A DNA stretch of 64,000 nt from Pseudomonas putida (GTDB taxonomy: Bacteria; Pseudomonadota; Gammaproteobacteria; Pseudomonadales; Pseudomonadaceae): the NCBI RefSeq assembly GCF_028682395.1, contig NZ_JANHLC010000006.1:124001-188000 (forward strand). The letters run 5' to 3'. Positions within the stretch are counted from its first letter, which is position 1. Every line of letters starts with the position of its first letter. A program made the position numbers and the translations under genes. Shown in pieces: positions 42,970 through 52,055 of this stretch. The notes under the pieces were generated by a model. It worked only from the letters and a program-made list of their open reading frames with translations. It had not been told where the DNA came from and did not search any database.

Positions 42970-43320
42970 TTACCGGCCTGTCAGGTCCTTGCTCCTATGC
43001 ACCCGCCGCCAGCCGTCCGCGTGCGTGCGGTGGGTTTCCCGGTAACCGGCGCGGGTGTAGAGCGCGATATTTTCCGTCATGGCTTCGTGGGTATAGAGAC
43101 GCAGACGGCTGCATCCCGTGTCCCGCGCGATCGGCTCGACAAACGCCAGCCTGTGGCGCCCCAAGCCCTGTCCCTGGCCAACGGGTGCCATCGCCCGATT
43201 ATCGAGCAACAGCACCGGCGCCTCGTTGATCAGCACCAGCAAGGCCCGGATCTGCGGAGGGTCGCCCTCTCTACGCAGCGCTATCACCGTGATATCATTG
43301 CTCGATAATGCGTTGGCCAG
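42970..43320 (-). pseudogene. GNAT acetyltransferase fragment
   Basis: The last 110 or so residues are a good GNAT C-terminal half: VLLLDNRAMAPVGQGQGLGR with the QGQGLG acetyl-CoA loop, then LRLYTHEAMTENIALYTRAG, GYRETHRTHADGWRRVHRSK. The N-terminal half of the domain cannot be found; the in-frame sequence upstream is unrelated and Arg/Ala-rich, and the only ATG (43494) overlaps the chemoreceptor start. A truncated remnant is more likely than a working enzyme. Confidence 0.55.
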
Positions 43321-43492
43321 CGGTTCAGCCGCTGTCCCACGCCTAAAAAAAGCGCACCTGATGCGCTGCCCGCCTGCCTTGCCTGCAAACACCTGATGGT
43401 GCGTCGGAGCCCGCTCCGCTAACGCGCCCCGTGACGCCAATCGGCCCATGACTGCGCCGGTTGTGCCTTTTGCTGCCACAAGGACTTGAGTC

Positions 43493-45121
43493 ATGTTTTT
43501 AAGATCGATGAATATCTCCCGGCGCGCGGGCCTGGCCTTTGCCCTGATCGCCCTGCTGGCGATCGCACTGGGCGGGTTCTCCCTGATGGAGATGCGCCAG
43601 ATGAACCAGCAGTCCCTGGACGTCGATAAAAACTGGCTCCCCTCGATTGTCGCCGCCAACGGCGTGGCCCTGACCAGCACCCAGATCCGTACCCTGACCC
43701 TGCGCCTGTTGCTGGTGCGCGACAGCAACGATGTCAAGGAACTGCTCGGGCGTATCGACCAGTTGTTCAATCGCCTGGACGCCCAGCAAAGCACCTACGA
43801 AAAACTGATCACCCTGCCCGAAGAGCGCTCGGCCTATGACCGCTTCGTCAAGGCCAAGGCCCTGTACCGCCAGGACCAGCAGCAGGTCCTCGACTTGATG
43901 CGCGAAGGCCGCAAGGACGAGGCCGCCGCCATTATCGATGCCGGCCCCTTCCTGGCCAATGCCGACGCCATGCTCAAGGACCTGCTGGTGATCATCGACA
44001 CCAACACCCGCGGTGGCGAAATCGCCGCCGCGCAAAGCAACCAGGTGTTCCAGCGCGCGATCACCATGGTGCTGGGCATTCTGCTCCTGGTGGTCGCCCT
44101 GACCATCGCCCTGGCCGTGATCCTGACCCGCAGCATCGTCCAACCGCTTAGCCAGGCTGTGCGCGTGGCCGAAACCATTGCCGAAGGCGATCTGTGCCAT
44201 GAGATCCGGGTGGTCGGCAATGACGAACCCGCCCGCTTGCTCCACGCGTTGCAAGTGATGCAGGCCAGCCTACGCAATACCCTGCAAAAAATCAGCGACT
44301 CTTCCGGCCAACTGGCCGCCTCCGCCGAACAACTGCATGCGGTGACCGACCATTCCAGCCAGACCCTGCTGCAACAAAGCGCCGAAGTCGAACAGGCGGC
44401 CACTGCGGTCAATGAAATGACCGCCGCCGTGGAAGAAGTGGCGCGCAACGCCGTCAGCACGTCCGAGGCCTCGAACACCACCGACGAAACCGCCCATCAC
44501 GGTCGCCAGCAGGTCCAGCACACCGTCGACTCCATTGGCCTGCTGGCTGAAGACGTGACCCGCACCTGCGAGCAGGTCGAGCACCTGGCAGGCGATGTAC
44601 GCAATATCGGCCAGGTGGTGGAAGTGATCCGCTCGATTGCCGAGCAGACCAATCTGCTGGCCCTGAACGCGGCTATCGAAGCCGCCCGGGCCGGCGATGC
44701 CGGACGTGGCTTTGCGGTGGTGGCTGACGAAGTGCGCGCCCTGGCCCACCGGACCCAGCAGTCGACCCAGGAAATCGCCACCATGATCGGGACCATCGAG
44801 CAAGGTACCGAGGGCGCGGTCAGTGCCATGCGCAACAGCAACGAGCGGGCCCACGCCACCCTCGACGCCGCCCATGCTTCCGGCCTGGCCCTGGACCAGA
44901 TCACCGACGCCATTACCGCGATCAACGAACGCAACCTGGTCATTGCCAGTGCCAGTGAAGAACAGGCCCAGGTCGCACGCGAAGTGGACCGCAACCTGAT
45001 CAATATCCGCGACCTGTCTGCCGAGACCTCGGCCATCGCCAATGAAAGCAATGCCGCCAGCCGCGACCTGTCGCGACTGGCCGTTGAGCTGAACCAGATG
45101 GTGGTGCAGTTCAAGCTCTAA
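43493..45121 (+). CDS. Methyl-accepting chemotaxis protein
   Basis: A 542-residue chemoreceptor: transmembrane helix 1 (about 12-32), a four-helix-bundle periplasmic ligand domain (33-188), transmembrane helix 2 (ITMVLGILLLVVALTIALAV), HAMP (about 215-265), and a signalling domain with the invariant hairpin tip EVIRSIAEQTNLLALNAAIE and AARAGDAGRGFAVVADEVR. The ligand is not predictable from sequence. A bidirectional terminator follows. Confidence 0.95.
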   Translation: MFLRSMNISRRAGLAFALIALLAIALGGFSLMEMRQMNQQSLDVDKNWLPSIVAANGVALTSTQIRTLTLRLLLVRDSNDVKELLGRIDQLFNRLDAQQSTYEKLITLPEERSAYDRFVKAKALYRQDQQQVLDLMREGRKDEAAAIIDAGPFLANADAMLKDLLVIIDTNTRGGEIAAAQSNQVFQRAITMVLGILLLVVALTIALAVILTRSIVQPLSQAVRVAETIAEGDLCHEIRVVGNDEPARLLHALQVMQASLRNTLQKISDSSGQLAASAEQLHAVTDHSSQTLLQQSAEVEQAATAVNEMTAAVEEVARNAVSTSEASNTTDETAHHGRQQVQHTVDSIGLLAEDVTRTCEQVEHLAGDVRNIGQVVEVIRSIAEQTNLLALNAAIEAARAGDAGRGFAVVADEVRALAHRTQQSTQEIATMIGTIEQGTEGAVSAMRNSNERAHATLDAAHASGLALDQITDAITAINERNLVIASASEEQAQVAREVDRNLINIRDLSAETSAIANESNAASRDLSRLAVELNQMVVQFKL

Positions 45122-45147
45122 ACCGGCAGCCCCGCGCAACAGGAACA

Positions 45148-45179
45148 AAAAAGGCGACGTGATTCCACGTCGCCTTTTT
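45148..45179. terminator. Bidirectional intrinsic terminator
   Basis: AAAAAGGCGACGTG, ATTC, CACGTCGCCTTTTT: a perfect 14-bp arm pair with T-runs on both strands, between the convergent chemoreceptor and MATE genes. Confidence 0.95.
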
Positions 45180-45194
45180 GTTGTTGGGGTTGCC

Positions 45195-46550
45195 CTATAC
45201 CAATCGCTCGATCTTCTGATGCCGCCAGACCAGCTTGTAATACAGGCTTTGCAGCACCAACATACTCAGATAAGCCACCGGAAACGCCATCCACACGCCC
45301 TGCAGACCGTACTTGACGTCCAGCAGATACGCCACCGGCAACTCCACCCCAACGATACAGAACACCGAGATCAGCACCGGCACCATCACCGTGCCGCTGG
45401 CGCGCATCAGGCCGCCGATCACCGCCTGGAAGCCGAAGACCAGCATGCTCCAGAGCATGATATGCAGCAGGTGTTCGGCCTGGACCAGCGCACTGGGGTC
45501 AGTGATAAACAGCCCCAGCAACCAGTTCGACAACACGTAGCCCAGCAGCACCAGGCTGCCGGTCAGCCAGATATTGATCGACAACCCCGTGCGCAGGATC
45601 GGCCCCAGGCGTTCGAGGCGCCCGGCACCAATGGCTTGCGCGCCGAGGATTGAGGCGGTAATGGCAATCGACAGGGCCGGGAACTGCACATAGTTGACGA
45701 TCTGCGTGACCGCACCATAAGCCGCCGTCGCCTGGGAGCCATGCTGATTGACCAGGGCCAGGATCACCAGCTCCGACAGCGAAATCACCACCATCTGGAC
45801 CCCCGTGGGCAGGCCGATACGCAGGACCTTGGCCAGGATCGCCCGGTCCAGGCGCATGGCGGCGAACAGCGCCCGGTCCGGCGCCAGCACATGGTTTTTC
45901 GACAGCAGCCGCCACGACAGCAGGCCCAGGGCCAAGGCATTCCCCAGCAGCCCGGCGATGGCCGCGCTCTGAATGCCCATCACCGGCAAGCCGAACCAGC
46001 CTCGAATCAGCGCCGGTGTCAGCAGCAGTCCGACGCCGGTCGACACCAACAGTGCCAGTAGCGGCGACAGCGTATCGCTGACCCCGCGCAGCAACTGGGT
46101 AAACAGCACGAACACCAGCAGGATCGGCATGATCAGCATCATCACCCGGGCATAGGCCACCGCATCCTCCAGCACATCGGCCGGCGTGCCCAGCCCCAGC
46201 AGGGCCTGGCGCGCGAAAATGCTCCCGAGCACCGCCGCCACCAGCCCGATGATCGCGCCCAGCAACAGCGTCGTACCGGCAATGGCCTTGACCTTGCCCA
46301 GCTCTTTGGCCCCCCAGGCCTGGCCAATCAATACCCCGGCCCCCGCGCCCAGGCCGATCACCAGCGCGATAAAGAAGAACACAATGGGAAACATCCCCGA
46401 CACCGCCGCCAACGCCTGGGTGCCGAGCATCTGGCCGATGTAGATGCCATTGAGCGTGCCGGACATCGATTGCAGGAAATTGGAGAGCACCATGGGTGCG
46501 AGAAAAATCAGATAGATTTTCCACAACGGAGGCTGGGCGGAAGTGGACAT
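45195..46550 (-). CDS. MATE-family efflux transporter
   Basis: A 451-residue, 12-helix protein with the MATE N-terminal pattern (PMVLSNFLQSMSGTLNGIYI, GQMLGTQALAAVSGMFPI) and the symmetrical second half (PTGVQMVVISLSELVILALV). These Na+ or H+ antiporters expel cationic drugs or metabolites. Monocistronic. The 297 bases upstream (46551-46847) hold no recognised element besides the ribosome site of the next gene. Confidence 0.92.
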   Translation of the reverse strand: MSTSAQPPLWKIYLIFLAPMVLSNFLQSMSGTLNGIYIGQMLGTQALAAVSGMFPIVFFFIALVIGLGAGAGVLIGQAWGAKELGKVKAIAGTTLLLGAIIGLVAAVLGSIFARQALLGLGTPADVLEDAVAYARVMMLIMPILLVFVLFTQLLRGVSDTLSPLLALLVSTGVGLLLTPALIRGWFGLPVMGIQSAAIAGLLGNALALGLLSWRLLSKNHVLAPDRALFAAMRLDRAILAKVLRIGLPTGVQMVVISLSELVILALVNQHGSQATAAYGAVTQIVNYVQFPALSIAITASILGAQAIGAGRLERLGPILRTGLSINIWLTGSLVLLGYVLSNWLLGLFITDPSALVQAEHLLHIMLWSMLVFGFQAVIGGLMRASGTVMVPVLISVFCIVGVELPVAYLLDVKYGLQGVWMAFPVAYLSMLVLQSLYYKLVWRHQKIERLV

Positions 46551-46847
46551 AGACGGCTCGACCGAATGAGGTGGAAGGGGATTCTACGGTAAGCCTGGCG
46601 GCGGTGTAGACCTGTATTTTCAGTGCGCTTGTTCTGTCGAAGGGCCCCATGAAAACCGATACGAATCAGGTTAAAAAGTGCTAATCGACTGGCGCTCTTT
46701 CTGCGGGAGAAATGCCTTCTTGCTCACATAACGCGGGCCCAGGTCAATCTTGACTTGTCGGGCCTCATCACCAGATTATCCGCCCCTTCCCATCCCCGCC
46801 GCCCTCCGGCAACGGGTGTATCCGCCCCCTCGACTCGGGAGAGTTCA

Positions 46848-47546
46848 ATGCAGGCACTCGATGACTTTGTTCCGGTCGGCCCCGCCGATATGGCAGGCTG
46901 CACACTGGCGCAACTGGTCGCCCAGCATGAACGCCCATTGCATTGCACGGATATGGATTTCAGCGAGCAGGACCTGTCGCGGATCAACCTGCAGGGTGTG
47001 CGCTTCGAACGTTGTCAGTTTTCCGCGAGCAATCTCACGGCGGCAGATCTGAGTGCCAGCCACTGGATTGCCTGCCGTGGCGCACACGCGGTGTTTCGCA
47101 ATGCAGTACTGACCGACGCGCGCTTCGAGCGCTGCGACCTGAACAACAGCCAATGGCACCGCAGCAAACTGGCCCATGTCCACTTCCAGGGATGCAAGCT
47201 GACCGGGGCGAGCTTTATCGATGTCGCCTCCCTGGGCCTGAGCTTCTCCGACTGCCTGCTGCGCAGCGCCTGCCTGTCGGGCATTTCCTTTTTTAAATCG
47301 CAACTGCACAACCTGGACTTCACCGAAGCCGACCTCACCTACTGCGACTTTCGCAAGGCGGTCTTTGTCGACGGCGGCAGCCTGTCCCTGGCCCGCGTCA
47401 ACAATGCCCGCTTCGACGAAGCCGACCTGCGCGAGGCCAGCCTGCACGGGCTGCGCCTGGTCGATGCCAACCTGTTCAAGGGCGCAATCATCTCCAGGTC
47501 ACAGGCCAGCATGCTGCTGGCCGGCCTGGGGCTCACGGTGCTCTAG
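46848..47546 (+). CDS. Pentapeptide-repeat protein
   Basis: A 232-residue protein starting at ATG 46848, six bases after GGGAGAG; a longer in-frame start adds an unrelated Pro/Ser-rich stretch. From about residue 40 it is built of A(D/N)Lxx-type repeats (DLSRINLQGVRFERCQFSAS, then NLTAADLSASH, DARFERCDLNNSQW, EADLTYCDFRKAVF), predicted to fold as a right-handed quadrilateral beta-helix. Some relatives mimic DNA and protect gyrase; no such role is shown here. Confidence 0.88.
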   Translation: MQALDDFVPVGPADMAGCTLAQLVAQHERPLHCTDMDFSEQDLSRINLQGVRFERCQFSASNLTAADLSASHWIACRGAHAVFRNAVLTDARFERCDLNNSQWHRSKLAHVHFQGCKLTGASFIDVASLGLSFSDCLLRSACLSGISFFKSQLHNLDFTEADLTYCDFRKAVFVDGGSLSLARVNNARFDEADLREASLHGLRLVDANLFKGAIISRSQASMLLAGLGLTVL

Positions 47547-47557
47547 AGTGTGAACGC

Positions 47558-48511
47558 TCAGGGCGCCACGCTGACCTGGTTGCGCCCGGCCTTCTTCGAG
47601 ACGTACAACGCCTGGTCGGCCCACTCGATCAGTTCCTTGTACTCAGTGGAGTAACGGCTCAAATCCGCCACGCCCAGGCTGATGGTAAAACGAATGGTCT
47701 GACCGTCGTGCAAGACCTCCTCGGCCTCGACCGCCTTGCGCAGGCGCTCGGCAAACACCTGGCCGCCGGCCTTGTCGGTATCGGAGAGCAAGACTGCAAA
47801 CTCCTCACCGCCGTAGCGCCCGGCGATATCGCTGTCACGCACATGGTCGCGCACCACGTTCGCCACCCGCTCGATCACCCGGTCTCCGGCCTGGTGGCCA
47901 TAGGTATCGTTGACCTGCTTGAAGTGGTCGATATCGAACATCACCAGGGTCACCTTGGTGCCATGGCGACGAAAGCGCGCGTACTCGACTTTCAGGCTTT
48001 CTTCCCAATGCCCACGGTTGTACAGCCCGGTCAGGCGATCGGTGCTGGACAGCTTCTGTAATTGCACGTTGGCTGCCTGGAGTTGATGGCGGTTGGTCGC
48101 GACATCGGTGACATCGTAGATCACCAGGCAGATATGGCGGATCTCGCTGTCGGTCGAGCGCAACGGCAACAGGGTCGTGTTCTGGTACATAAACGCTTCC
48201 TGCCCGGTAATAGGCTGGTAGCTCTTGAACCGCACCACGTAGGGCCGCTGCTCCCAGATGGTGAACGCCGGCGTACCGAGGGTCACCACGCTTTCGACCT
48301 TGCGGCTGAACCAGCTGCGGTCGACTTCCGGGAACAGGTCGAAGAACGAACGGTTGTAGGCCTCCTTGGGCTGCACACCGGAGCGATTCTCCATAAAGGT
48401 ATTCCACACCTGGACACAGTAATCGCGGTCCAACACCACGACCCCGACATCGATGCTCTGGGCAATCGCAAGCAACCAATGGAATTCATTCAGATCGATA
48501 GGCTCGTTCAT
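47558..48511 (-). CDS. Diguanylate cyclase with PAS sensor
   Basis: A 317-residue protein: an N-terminal PAS domain (about 8-130), then a GGDEF domain with active site GRYGGEEF. The I-site RxxD (RDSD) lies exactly five residues before GGEEF, so product inhibition by c-di-GMP is likely. No membrane segment, hence a cytosolic sensor. It follows the REC-CheC gene by 3 bases and is probably controlled by that response regulator. Confidence 0.93.
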   Translation of the reverse strand: MNEPIDLNEFHWLLAIAQSIDVGVVVLDRDYCVQVWNTFMENRSGVQPKEAYNRSFFDLFPEVDRSWFSRKVESVVTLGTPAFTIWEQRPYVVRFKSYQPITGQEAFMYQNTTLLPLRSTDSEIRHICLVIYDVTDVATNRHQLQAANVQLQKLSSTDRLTGLYNRGHWEESLKVEYARFRRHGTKVTLVMFDIDHFKQVNDTYGHQAGDRVIERVANVVRDHVRDSDIAGRYGGEEFAVLLSDTDKAGGQVFAERLRKAVEAEEVLHDGQTIRFTISLGVADLSRYSTEYKELIEWADQALYVSKKAGRNQVSVAP

Positions 48512-48514
48512 GGC

Positions 48515-49513
48515 TCAATTCATCAGGTAGGCAAGTTTCTGATTGAGGCGTTCGACCGAGTCCTCGGTGAACAGCAGCAACAGGTCGAAGTGGATGTTGT
48601 GCCCTTCCAGGCTGTAGCTGATTTCCACGGCCAGGGTTTTCTTCCAGTGCTGGTGGTTGACCCGGATCAGTTCGTCGATAGCCGCATGTTCACCCAGCAA
48701 CTGCGGATGGCCCTGGGAAAACACCACGTCGATCTGCTCGGCGATGCTGCTCAGGCAAGCTCCGATCAGGACACTGGACAGATCCAGGAGCATTTCCATA
48801 TCGCCGTAGTCAGGCGAGGTGCGCTGCATCAGCTGCGCCATATCGGCGACGTCCGAATCATGGAAAATCAACAGCGCCTCGCCGGCGATACCACTGCCGA
48901 TATAGCCCTGGCAGATGGCCGTCAGTTGATTGCCACTGCACAGATCAGCCAGGGCCATATGCAGCTCGCCGACCTCCAGCAGATTGACGTTGGGCACCGG
49001 CAACTGCACGAACACCCCGAGCACCTGGGCGATCAGCGCGGCGGCGCGTCCGATGGCGACGTTGATGGTTTCACGCAGGGCATCACGGAAGCTGACCGCC
49101 GGCAAGTCAGCCTGCGCGTTGGCGAACCTCATCTGGCCAGGCGCGCCCATCAGGCCCAGGCGTTCGAGGGTCGCGGTCAGTTCGTCGGTATCGAAGGGTT
49201 TTTTCAGAAAGGCCAGTGCACCCAGGCCCAGTACCCGGCGCACGGCCTCTTCCTGAACGTCACCGGAGATCACGATGACCTTGGCGTCCAGCCCTTCTTC
49301 ACGAATGGCCGTCAGGACCTGATAGCCATCCATGACCGGCATCGTCAAATCGAGCAGCACCACCCGGCCCAGGCCCTGGCGAATGGCCTCCAGGCCCTGG
49401 CGGCCATCGGCGGCTTCGCTGACGCTGACCGCCCAGTCGCTAGGCAAGGCCCGCAAGACCTGCTTGCGCGCCATATTCGAGTCGTCACAGACCAGCAGTG
49501 GGATTACCGACAT
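48515..49513 (-). CDS. Response regulator with CheC-like phosphatase domain
   Basis: A 332-residue protein. The receiver domain (1-120) has the acidic pair (CDDS), the phosphoacceptor Asp in VVLLDLTMPVMDGY and the late Lys (FLKKPF). Residues 150-330 resemble CheC/CheX phosphatases; the first ExxN active-site set is kept (RETINVAIG) while the second is degenerate (DLSSVLIG). It probably dephosphorylates a partner receiver. First gene of a two-gene unit with the diguanylate cyclase. Confidence 0.88.
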   Translation of the reverse strand: MSVIPLLVCDDSNMARKQVLRALPSDWAVSVSEAADGRQGLEAIRQGLGRVVLLDLTMPVMDGYQVLTAIREEGLDAKVIVISGDVQEEAVRRVLGLGALAFLKKPFDTDELTATLERLGLMGAPGQMRFANAQADLPAVSFRDALRETINVAIGRAAALIAQVLGVFVQLPVPNVNLLEVGELHMALADLCSGNQLTAICQGYIGSGIAGEALLIFHDSDVADMAQLMQRTSPDYGDMEMLLDLSSVLIGACLSSIAEQIDVVFSQGHPQLLGEHAAIDELIRVNHQHWKKTLAVEISYSLEGHNIHFDLLLLFTEDSVERLNQKLAYLMN

Positions 49514-49778
49514 TGATCTCTCGCCGTAAATAAAACGTCGTCGATGCCGAGGCTCGTCATCGCTCGTGCGTCCATGCCACCGCTCTCGTCCAGGAAATAA
49601 GTAGTGGCATCATGCCATACTCTAAAGAGCGCTTTTATGATATGCATCTAAAAAAGCACTCCGATAGCTCCTATTCGCCGCACCCTATGCTGCGGGGTGC
49701 GCCACGCAGTATGTCGCACGGGTAAAAACTGCGGTTATGATCGGTGCTGTTAGCGCCATCACGAACGCAGGGAATCGT

Positions 49779-50207
49779 ATGAGCACATTGATCCGACGCA
49801 GTATCGAAACAAACGTTCGCACCGGCCTGGATTGGCGCCAGACCTGGGAAGACGTCGACCAGGGGCTGATCAAATGCTGGGAAGTCGGCCGTGAGCGGGC
49901 CCGCCAACATCCCGAACTCGCCGCACGCTGCCTGGCTGGCGAACTGCCGGTACTGGGCTGGAAAGGCGGTGTGGCCCGGGCGCTGAAGAAGCTGGAGAAA
50001 TTCGGCTCACTGAAATACCTCGCGCAATGGCAGGGTCTGCGCGGCGAAGACCTGGCCGTCGATACCGCTCGCGAACAGGTTCTGACGTGCGCGCGTACCG
50101 CGATGATCGTCACCTTTACCCCCGACAAGAGCCAATACTTCAACCAGTTGAGCGATGCCGATCCGCAGCCCGAGGCGCTCGCCCCTGTCATTACGCCGCT
50201 ATTGTAG
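49779..50207 (+). CDS. Hypothetical protein (142 aa)
   Basis: ATG at 49779 with AGGGA upstream; an earlier in-frame ATG (49737) sits inside the TATGAT -10-like promoter sequence (49736-49741). Not recognised. The product is soluble, with a Trp-rich start (TGLDWRQTWEDVDQGLIKCW), a basic middle (GWKGGVARALKKLEKFGS) and no signal peptide or membrane helix. The 265-base upstream region contains a CGCACCC/GGGTGCG stem at 49679-49701 and nothing else noted. Confidence 0.7.
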   Translation: MSTLIRRSIETNVRTGLDWRQTWEDVDQGLIKCWEVGRERARQHPELAARCLAGELPVLGWKGGVARALKKLEKFGSLKYLAQWQGLRGEDLAVDTAREQVLTCARTAMIVTFTPDKSQYFNQLSDADPQPEALAPVITPLL

Positions 50208-50313
50208 GGGCGAGCCTGCTCATGATCGTGACCCTGCACGGGTTTGCGCCTACAGAGACAGCCCAACGAAACCATTGATACACTGTAACGCTACTGCCGC
50301 CACAGAACCGACC

Positions 50314-50829
50314 ATGAAGCCCTTGCCCCGCCGCCTCGCCCTGCTAGCCGTGTTCGCCCTGCCCGCAGCCTTCGCCGACCAACCCTCGCTGGTTCTGCCG
50401 AGCGGTTGGCAGGCACAGCCGGTGCCGACTGACGAGCGCAGCCAGCGCCAGCGTGCGGTCAAGAACGATGCAAGCGGCGAGCCACAGATGGTCCTGGAAC
50501 TGACCCGTTCGCCCTTGCAGCCGGGCCATGTCGTCAACCTGCCCAGTGTGTTGCTGCAAATGCGCAAGACCATCCAGATTGACTTTATCCGCAACGGCTT
50601 CATGAGCGTGTGCAACTCGATCCGGCCCAGCACGCTGGGCAATCTGGACGCCGTCGAATCGACCTGCACCATCACCCAGAACGGCGTGCCGGTCATGAAG
50701 CAGACCCTGGTCGCCGCCGTCTCGCCACAAACCGCCTGGTCGCTGTCCTATGCCGGGTCGACCGAAGGCTACACGGCCACCGAAGCCGAAGTCCGGCAGA
50801 TTCGCGATGGCCTGCAACTGCACGATTGA
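50314..50829 (+). CDS. Exported protein, probably DUF4946
   Basis: A 171-residue protein. The ATG at 50314 gives a signal peptide (RLALLAVFALPAAFA) cleaved before DQPS; longer in-frame starts lack it. The mature part (PSLVLPSGWQAQPVPTDERS; two Cys at CNSIRP and CTITQ that could form a disulfide) resembles the Pseudomonas DUF4946 family as I recall it. Function unknown. It ends 8 bases before a converging MFS gene. Confidence 0.75.
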   Translation: MKPLPRRLALLAVFALPAAFADQPSLVLPSGWQAQPVPTDERSQRQRAVKNDASGEPQMVLELTRSPLQPGHVVNLPSVLLQMRKTIQIDFIRNGFMSVCNSIRPSTLGNLDAVESTCTITQNGVPVMKQTLVAAVSPQTAWSLSYAGSTEGYTATEAEVRQIRDGLQLHD

Positions 50830-50837
50830 ACGATGTA

Positions 50838-52055
50838 TCAGGCCCGCGCCAGGGCACCCAACCGGCCACTCAGGCCCAGCACCAGCAAACACACCGCCAA
50901 CATCGCCAGGCTCAACCCAAGCAACATGCCCAGATGACCAAAGTGGTCGAGCAAAACACCTGCACCTATCGGCACCAGCAAACGACTCGCCACAAACAGG
51001 CTGGCCTGCAAGCCATAGTCGCTGGCCTGCCGATGCTGGCGGGTAAACCCCATCATCAGCCCGAACACCAGGGCCGACATCGCCCCCATGGCCACGGCCA
51101 GCAGCAAGGCCGCCAACAGCAAACCCAGCGCTCCCGTCTTCAGCCAGACCGCCAGGGTCAAGCCACACAGCGCCAACAAGGCCGCGCCCAGGCTCAGGGC
51201 AATCGCCCGGTCCACGCCCAGCCTGGGCCACCAACGCCCACAGAGCAGGCTGGCCAGGGCGCCGACCACGCCACCCCCGATCCCGGCAATGGCCGCGACC
51301 TGATTGACCGCCATGCCCTGATCCAGCAGCAGCGGCTTGAGGTACAGCCAGGCCGCGCCGATAAAGGGAAAACCGCCCAACAGCAGGCTGGTCCAGAGCC
51401 ATGCGCCGGGTTGCCGGAAAAACCCCGGCCCGCCTTGCCCCTCGCTAAGCGGCGCTACAGGCGGCAGCGCGTGCGCCTTGCCCTCCTGCACACAGGCCAA
51501 GGCCACAACCGCCAGCAACAAGCCGGCGCCCATCACCAGAAACGGCGCCTGCCAGCCCCAGCGACTCTGCACCAGCAGCATCACCCCGGCCCCCACAATC
51601 GCCCCGAGAAACAACGCCGCCGCGCGCACGCTGCCCGCGCGCATCTGCTGCTCAGGCGGCAGTAACTTAATGGCCAGGGCATTGACCGGGATATCCGCCC
51701 AGGTGGCGAGGACTCCGGCCAGCAGTGCCAGGGCAAACAATTGCAGGGGGTTGTCCAGCAGCGCCTGTTGGCCGGTCAGCCAGAGCAACACCGCCAGGGC
51801 TAGGCACAACAGCATCGCCCACCCCTGAAATTGGCCAGCGGCAACACGCCAACGCTGCACCGGCCAGGCCAGGGCGAACTTGAACAACGCCGGCAGCCCG
51901 GCCAACTGAAACAGGCCGATATCGGTGCCCGACCAACCGTGCTCACGCATCACCAGAGGCAAGCCCATCAGCAAATAGAGGCTGGGCACCGCCACGACAA
52001 AATTCAGCCAGCCAAACACGGCCTGCAACCAGAAGACCCTGCCCAGCGGACTCAC
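50838..52055 (-). CDS. MFS transporter, RhtX/FptX siderophore family
   Basis: A 405-residue, 12-helix permease (starts FWLQAVFGWLNFVVAVPSLY). It resembles RhtX/FptX, single-protein inner-membrane importers of siderophores or ferric complexes. Last gene of the receptor-methyltransferase-permease operon, overlapping the methyltransferase by 4 bases. Together with the receptor it provides a complete two-membrane uptake route. Confidence 0.85.
   Translation of the reverse strand: MSPLGRVFWLQAVFGWLNFVVAVPSLYLLMGLPLVMREHGWSGTDIGLFQLAGLPALFKFALAWPVQRWRVAAGQFQGWAMLLCLALAVLLWLTGQQALLDNPLQLFALALLAGVLATWADIPVNALAIKLLPPEQQMRAGSVRAAALFLGAIVGAGVMLLVQSRWGWQAPFLVMGAGLLLAVVALACVQEGKAHALPPVAPLSEGQGGPGFFRQPGAWLWTSLLLGGFPFIGAAWLYLKPLLLDQGMAVNQVAAIAGIGGGVVGALASLLCGRWWPRLGVDRAIALSLGAALLALCGLTLAVWLKTGALGLLLAALLLAVAMGAMSALVFGLMMGFTRQHRQASDYGLQASLFVASRLLVPIGAGVLLDHFGHLGMLLGLSLAMLAVCLLVLGLSGRLGALARA

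Noticed and set aside
46660..46720. A fourth copy of the type III box upstream of the pentapeptide-repeat gene
   Set aside because: An A-tract and CGAC occur, but their spacing is 8 instead of 3 and ATAG is missing.
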